Shown: one piece after another, positions 18,581-22,167 of the stretch
Layout: every line of letters starts with the position of its first letter
Position numbering within the stretch: position 1 is the first letter of the stretch
Assembly (NCBI GenBank): GCA_943349725.1
Contig: CALQZP010000008.1
Coordinates: 1 to 22,167, forward strand
DNA from: Candidatus Nomurabacteria bacterium
GTDB taxonomy: Bacteria > Patescibacteriota > Minisyncoccia > Phycocordibacterales > UBA10002
Length of the DNA: 22,167 nucleotides
Direction: 5' to 3'
Notes under the pieces: generated by a model
Databases searched by the model: none
Seen by the model: only the letters and a program-made list of their open reading frames with translations
Told to the model about the DNA's origin: nothing
Position numbers and translations under genes: made by a program

Positions 18581-19351
18581 ATGACGTGGATATATGCATT
18601 TGGGGCGGTTGGGGTGGTAAGTCTCGTTTCGTTTGCGGGGCTCTTCACGATAAGCATACGGGAAACGGCACTGAAGCGCATTGTGTTTGTGCTGGTGGGG
18701 CTTGCCGTAGGAGCGCTCTTTGGCGACGCCTTCGTGCATCTCATTCCGGAAGCACTCGAAAGTGGGGTGGGAGAGACCTGGGTTGGTATCGCGGTGATGT
18801 CAGGCATTCTCCTTTTCTTCGCGCTTGAGAAGTTTTTGTTTTGGCATCACTGCCATGGCGAACATGAAGAGAGTGAAGATACCATTGCTCTCCACAACCA
18901 TGCCCCGAAAGCACTCGGCTCGCTAATACTCACCGCCGATTTTGTGCATAATGCCGTGGACGGTGTTGTCATAGGCGCAGGCTTTCTCGTAAGTATGGAA
19001 GTGGGTATGGCGACGACAGTAGCGGTAGTGCTCCATGAAATCCCGCAGGAAATAGCGGATTTCGGACTTCTTATCCACGCGGGGTGGACGCGCGGGAAAG
19101 CACTTTTGTGGAATTTTTTTTCGGCACTCTCGGCGTTCCTTGGTCTTTCACTCGTACTCCTTCTCGGCGAGGGAGTAGAGCATCTCGTGCCTATCGCGGC
19201 TGCGTTTACCGCTGGAGCATTTATCTACATAGCAGGGTCCGATCTTGTGCCGGAACTTCATAAGACGGAAGGGTTTGGGCGCACCGTCATTCAAATCCTC
19301 GCAGTTGTCGTTGGTTTTGGACTTATGCTCCTGCTCGCGCTCGTAGGATGA
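18581..19351 (+). CDS. ZIP family metal (zinc/iron) transporter
   Basis: This 256-aa protein has about eight hydrophobic segments, a His-rich cytoplasmic loop between the third and fourth (WHHCHGEHEE ... HNH, about 89-107) and the two metal-site helices, DFVHNAVDG (H123, N124, D127) and VLHEIPQEIADF (H152, E153, E157). These are the signature of ZIP permeases importing Zn2+, Fe2+ or Mn2+. TATCCT lies 6 nt before the ATG. It is convergent with the next gene, with 5 bp between the stops and no clear terminator. Confidence 0.95.
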   Translation: MTWIYAFGAVGVVSLVSFAGLFTISIRETALKRIVFVLVGLAVGALFGDAFVHLIPEALESGVGETWVGIAVMSGILLFFALEKFLFWHHCHGEHEESEDTIALHNHAPKALGSLILTADFVHNAVDGVVIGAGFLVSMEVGMATTVAVVLHEIPQEIADFGLLIHAGWTRGKALLWNFFSALSAFLGLSLVLLLGEGVEHLVPIAAAFTAGAFIYIAGSDLVPELHKTEGFGRTVIQILAVVVGFGLMLLLALVG

Positions 19352-19356
19352 TGACA

Positions 19357-20190
19357 CTAGAGGTTAGAAGGATGGTCCCCGATAGGTGAAAACCTAAACC
19401 GATTGAGTTTGGGTGATAGATGATCTACCAGTCCGCAGACGTTTGAAAGTACAGCTTCCAGCTCGGCTCGACCGAGTATGTGGCTTTCGCGCACGATAAT
19501 AAGCTCGCTTTCTACAAGTTCAAGGTCGTACGACCATTTCGCGTCAAGTAGAAACTGGAGCGTATCGGGTGAAAATATCGCAAGTGCCTCAATCTCGTAT
19601 TCCTTGGGAGCGTACAGGACAAATTTTTTCTCAAATTCAGCGGGGAGGGAGAGCTTCGATAGGCGTAAAGTTTCAAAGAGATTAAGATAGTTCCCGTTCT
19701 TGGTGTTGTTAAGATAGAGATGGGGGAATGCGCCTATAAACTTAATCTCAAAAATCGTGTATGAATATGTCGTTTTATATTTTCCACTCCCTGTTGTGTA
19801 CTCGTATTCAAATAGTGAGAGAGGTTGACCGTTGTGTACACCTCTCACGGCATGAAGAACCGTCGGACCGTCTCCTTGTCTAAAGAGCAAGGCTTTTTCA
19901 TCCGATACACTCTTATCTTCCTCGTAAAACCAGCCGTGACTTTGCGCAAACTCCTTCCAGAATTTGATCTCGGCTTTACCTCTCGCGTTGCCATACCATA
20001 GAGAAATAGTGAAGACTGGCGCGATGAACAGAATTTCAAACGGCGCTTGCAGGTAGAAAAGTACCATTTCAAGGAGAACTATCCCCACGGCAATTTTCCA
20101 TCCGGAAGAGGCAAGCTCTTCTTTGAAGATAACATTCGTCGCGCCCGATATTGTTTCAGTGGGGGTTTCCGGTAGTGATGACTCTTGCAT
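19357..20190 (-). CDS. membrane protein of unknown function (DUF3137-like)
   Basis: This 277-aa protein has a hydrophilic N-terminus, two adjacent transmembrane segments (about residues 31-65: WKIAVGIVLLEMVLFYL and FEILFIAPVFTISLWYG) and a large cytoplasmic domain of mixed alpha/beta sequence (FYEEDKSVSDEKALLFRQGD, FEYEYTTGSGKYKTTYSYTI, FPHLYLNN). The pattern resembles CPR proteins related to DUF3137. The function is unknown. TAAAAT lies 6 nt before the ATG on the reverse strand. Confidence 0.7.
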   Translation of the reverse strand: MQESSLPETPTETISGATNVIFKEELASSGWKIAVGIVLLEMVLFYLQAPFEILFIAPVFTISLWYGNARGKAEIKFWKEFAQSHGWFYEEDKSVSDEKALLFRQGDGPTVLHAVRGVHNGQPLSLFEYEYTTGSGKYKTTYSYTIFEIKFIGAFPHLYLNNTKNGNYLNLFETLRLSKLSLPAEFEKKFVLYAPKEYEIEALAIFSPDTLQFLLDAKWSYDLELVESELIIVRESHILGRAELEAVLSNVCGLVDHLSPKLNRFRFSPIGDHPSNL

Positions 20191-20253
20191 ACGTCCATTT
20201 TATCCTATGACCCCAAAATTATGAAATGATCAAATCTGATGAAGCGCCTTTCG

Positions 20254-20289
20254 TTTAGCATTTGCTCATGGCCGTGAGCAAATGCTAAA
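20254..20289. repeat. perfect 15-bp palindrome in the intergenic region
   Basis: TTTAGCATTTGCTCA pairs perfectly with 20275-20289 around a 6-nt loop. It is not next to a gene end, so it may be an operator, attachment remnant or unassigned terminator. The rest of 20191-20376 shows no gene. Confidence 0.6.
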
Positions 20290-20376
20290 GCTAAAAAAGT
20301 CCTTCTTTTTAGGTTATAGGAAGCATTGATAATGTTTGAGAAATGTACTACTCTAGGTGAGTTCTAAATTATATAC

Positions 20377-20452
20377 GCCGTTGTAGCTCAGTTGGTAGAG
20401 CACGTCATTGGTAATGACGAGGTCATCGGTTCAATCCCGATCAACGGCTCCA
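20377..20452 (+). tRNA. tRNA-Thr (GGT)
   Basis: A complete cloverleaf: acceptor GCCGTTG/CAACGGC, D-arm GCTC/GAGC, anticodon stem CGTCA/TGACG with loop TTGGTAA, T-arm ATCGG-TTCAATC-CCGAT, T73 and encoded CCA (20450-20452). It is the only tRNA here with an encoded CCA. The recombinase element begins 5 nt downstream. Confidence 0.96.
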
Positions 20453-20456
20453 GAAT

Positions 20457-20585
20457 CCGAGTTTCAGACAAAAGACCAACTTTTTGATGGGACGCGCGAA
20501 GCGCGTCCCACTGATTTCCCCCCGCAAAATCCTGAATTTTTGGCGCGCTTGCGCGCACTAATTTGTTTTGGAGGAGGAGGTTCGA
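20457..20585 (-). pseudogene. left inverted repeat: detached 3' end of a serine recombinase gene
   Basis: Read on the reverse strand this arm gives SNLLLQNKLVRASAPKIQDF ... WDALRASHQ, which is the C-terminus of the recombinase encoded on the forward strand; it runs out through LLSETRILEPLIGIEPM into the antisense of tRNA-Thr and stops there. The arm also contains a GGGACGCGC/GCGCGTCCC hairpin (20489-20509). Confidence 0.75.
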
Positions 20586-20613
20586 AATCCAATGCAATTT
20601 TTCCTAATTTGCT

Positions 20614-20643
20614 TTGCCCTACAAAAAGAATTTTTGCTATAAT
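20614..20643 (+). promoter_or_regulatory. promoter of the serine recombinase
   Basis: TTGCCC, 18 nt, TATAAT (20638-20643), and the ATG follows after 6 nt (accaat), again a leaderless arrangement. Confidence 0.7.
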
Positions 20644-20649
20644 ACCAAT

Positions 20650-22167
20650 ATGGAACAAAAATTCTTTTTGTATGCTCGCAAGTCTACTGATGTCGAGGAC
20701 AAGCAGGTTCTTTCGATTGAGGCGCAACTTCAAGAATTGCGAGACTATGCTAAGCGAGAGAATATTGAAATCGTTTGCGAATTTATTGAAAAGCAATCTG
20801 CGAAAGTTCCCGGTCGTCCCATTTTCAACGACATGATTGAGCAGATTGAAAAAGGATTCGCAAACGGCATACTCGCTTGGCATCCGGATCGTCTTGCGCG
20901 CAATTCTGTCGATGGAGGACGCATAATTTACCTTGTGGACGAGAAAAAGCTTCAGTTCCTCAAATTCATCCAGTTTTGGTTTGAACCTACCCCACAAGGT
21001 AAATTTATGCTTTCTATCGCCTTTGGGCAAAGCAAATATTATGTAGATTCTCTTTCCGAAAATACGAAACGGGGGTTGCGCCAGAAAATTCGGCGCGGCG
21101 AATATCCGTCTCTTGCTCCTGTGGGATATATCAATGACTCGCGAACTAAAACTGTTGTGGTAGACAAAAAGACCGCGCCAATTATTCGCCGAGCATTTGA
21201 ACTCTACGCGAAAGGTGACCAAACACTCCAAGGTATTGGCGAATATTTTGAGCGCAACCATCTCGTTGCAAAAAATGGAAAGAGAATCCACATTTCCCGC
21301 GCGACCTTTATCCTGTCCAATCCGTTTTACTACGGACATTTCCGATATAACAGTGAAATATACGAAGGCAAGTACGAACCAATAGTGGCAAAGAAACTTT
21401 GGGACCAAGTGCAAGAAGTGATGAAACGAAGAAGTCGTCCGCGCCACAAACAGAAGAATGAGCCGCAGACATATTGCGGACTGCTTTCTTGCGCGTCCTG
21501 CGGAATGCAAATTACTGGCGAATACAGGGTGAAGACCCAGCTCAACGGCACACAACATTTCTATACTTATTACCACTGCACCAAGAAATCGAAAACTCAA
21601 AAATGTCCTGAACCCTGTATTCGTCAAGAATCTTTGGACGCGCAAATTTCATCACTTCTTCAAAAAGTTTCTTTGCCACAAGATTGGGCGGACTATTTGA
21701 ATATGAGACTTGAAAAAGACAACGTGGAATCCGCCAAATCTGTTTCTGCTTTTGTTGAAAAAAATCAAAAAATGATTATGGACATCACAGCGAAGCTCCA
21801 GCGACTTTTGGACGGCTATTTAGACCAAGACATAGACAAAGAAACATATCGTACAGAAAAATCAAAATTGTTGCCCGAGAAAAAGTCGCTGGAGGAAGAA
21901 ATATCTCGTAATCAACAAAAGCAGAAACATTGGCTCGAACCGATGGAAAAGTGGATAAAGAACGCGGGGAATATGGAAAAAATTGCATTGGATAGCAACC
22001 TTTTTGCGAAAAAGGTTGCTGCCAAAGAAATCTTTGGCTCGAACCTCCTCCTCCAAAACAAATTAGTGCGCGCAAGCGCGCCAAAAATTCAGGATTTTGC
22101 GGGGGGAAATCAGTGGGACGCGCTTCGCGCGTCCCATCAAAAAGTTGGTCTTTTGTCTGAAACTCGG
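20650..22167 (+). CDS. large serine recombinase (partial, runs off the window)
   Basis: At least 506 codons are open to the window end. Domains in order: N-terminal resolvase domain with the nucleophile Ser12 in FFLYARKSTDVED, the LSIEAQLQELRDYAKREN helix and the active-site LAWHPDRLARNS; a recombinase domain (APVGYIND, then ATFILSNPFYYGHF); a zinc ribbon with C281/C284 (LSCASCG) and C310/C319; and a coiled coil (about 360-430). This is the arrangement of large serine integrases/transposases that insert and excise elements. The last 43 or so residues are encoded by the right inverted repeat and include WDALRAS, a typical end, so the gene is probably almost complete. It overlaps a long reverse frame that is only a shadow. 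Confidence 0.95.
   Translation, partial: MEQKFFLYARKSTDVEDKQVLSIEAQLQELRDYAKRENIEIVCEFIEKQSAKVPGRPIFNDMIEQIEKGFANGILAWHPDRLARNSVDGGRIIYLVDEKKLQFLKFIQFWFEPTPQGKFMLSIAFGQSKYYVDSLSENTKRGLRQKIRRGEYPSLAPVGYINDSRTKTVVVDKKTAPIIRRAFELYAKGDQTLQGIGEYFERNHLVAKNGKRIHISRATFILSNPFYYGHFRYNSEIYEGKYEPIVAKKLWDQVQEVMKRRSRPRHKQKNEPQTYCGLLSCASCGMQITGEYRVKTQLNGTQHFYTYYHCTKKSKTQKCPEPCIRQESLDAQISSLLQKVSLPQDWADYLNMRLEKDNVESAKSVSAFVEKNQKMIMDITAKLQRLLDGYLDQDIDKETYRTEKSKLLPEKKSLEEEISRNQQKQKHWLEPMEKWIKNAGNMEKIALDSNLFAKKVAAKEIFGSNLLLQNKLVRASAPKIQDFAGGNQWDALRASHQKVGLLSETR
22039..22167 (+). repeat. right 129-bp inverted repeat at the window end
   Basis: The perfect reverse complement of 20457-20585; it encodes the recombinase C-terminus in frame. 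The match runs to the last base of the window. Confidence 0.95.

Larger units (their letters stand above)
20457..22167. mobile_element. serine-recombinase element next to tRNA-Thr, flanked by 129-bp inverted repeats
   Basis: Perfect inverted repeats (20457-20585 and 22039-22167) flank a 1453-bp unit with one gene, a large serine recombinase. The left repeat lies against the tRNA-Thr 3' end. The window stops on the last base of the right repeat, so the far border is not seen. Confidence 0.75.

Noticed and set aside
20464..21645. 393-aa reverse-strand frame
   Set aside because: It is a shadow of the serine recombinase on the forward strand, which has all catalytic motifs and a promoter.
1..22167. 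CRISPR array
   Set aside because: No regularly spaced repeat-spacer pattern exists; the repeats found are tandem words, palindromes or widely spaced units.

Overview
The window looks like a fragment of a Patescibacteria (CPR, Parcubacteria-like) chromosome. This rests on established gene-neighbourhood knowledge plus what the sequence shows: compact genes, pseudopilin clusters with short divergent members, almost no Shine-Dalgarno sites, many genes with a -10 box about 6 nt before the start codon, and short palindromic or simple-word repeats spread through intergenic and coding DNA. No ribosomal RNA or other taxonomic marker is present, so the assignment is an inference.

Layout. 105-4240: a type IV pilus / type II secretion-like set of five pseudopilins and a prepilin peptidase; four of the pseudopilins carry a repeat-derived leader. 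4290-8582: housekeeping genes ligA, a small reverse-strand unknown, gatC and gatA. 8727-9302: a membrane-anchored HEPN-like protein. 9366-12417: a tRNA-rich stretch with an initiator tRNA split by a group I intron, tRNA-Met and tRNA-Asp each overlapped at the 5' end by a homing-endonuclease-like gene, and between these two tRNAs two tiny genes (a Ser-His-Lys repeat peptide and a four-cysteine peptide) and a 161-nt structured RNA candidate. 12502-17962: an accessory array (APH-like kinase, AT-rich ParA-type ATPase, secreted unknown, ParB-like protein, two reverse-strand unknowns, one small RNA candidate). Five copies of one composite repeat punctuate it: a conserved reverse-strand coding tail (WRGLVDDVRT, then a variable stretch with Y-I-P) next to a hairpin whose sequence differs each time. 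17987-20190: histidine phosphatase, ZIP metal transporter, membrane unknown. 20377-22167: tRNA-Thr followed by a large serine recombinase lying between perfect 129-bp inverted repeats; the second repeat ends exactly at the window end, so the recombinase is open-ended.

How the parts work together. The prepilin peptidase would process the pseudopilins. GatC and GatA are two subunits of the tRNA amidotransferase (GatB is not here). tRNA genes are the focus of mobile DNA in this window: intron, homing-endonuclease genes and recombinase all sit in or against them. The most unusual signals are the five-copy coding-tail/hairpin unit, the leader repeats in the pseudopilins, the SHK peptide with its RNA, and a promoter-to-terminator three-way-junction RNA at 17256-17339.
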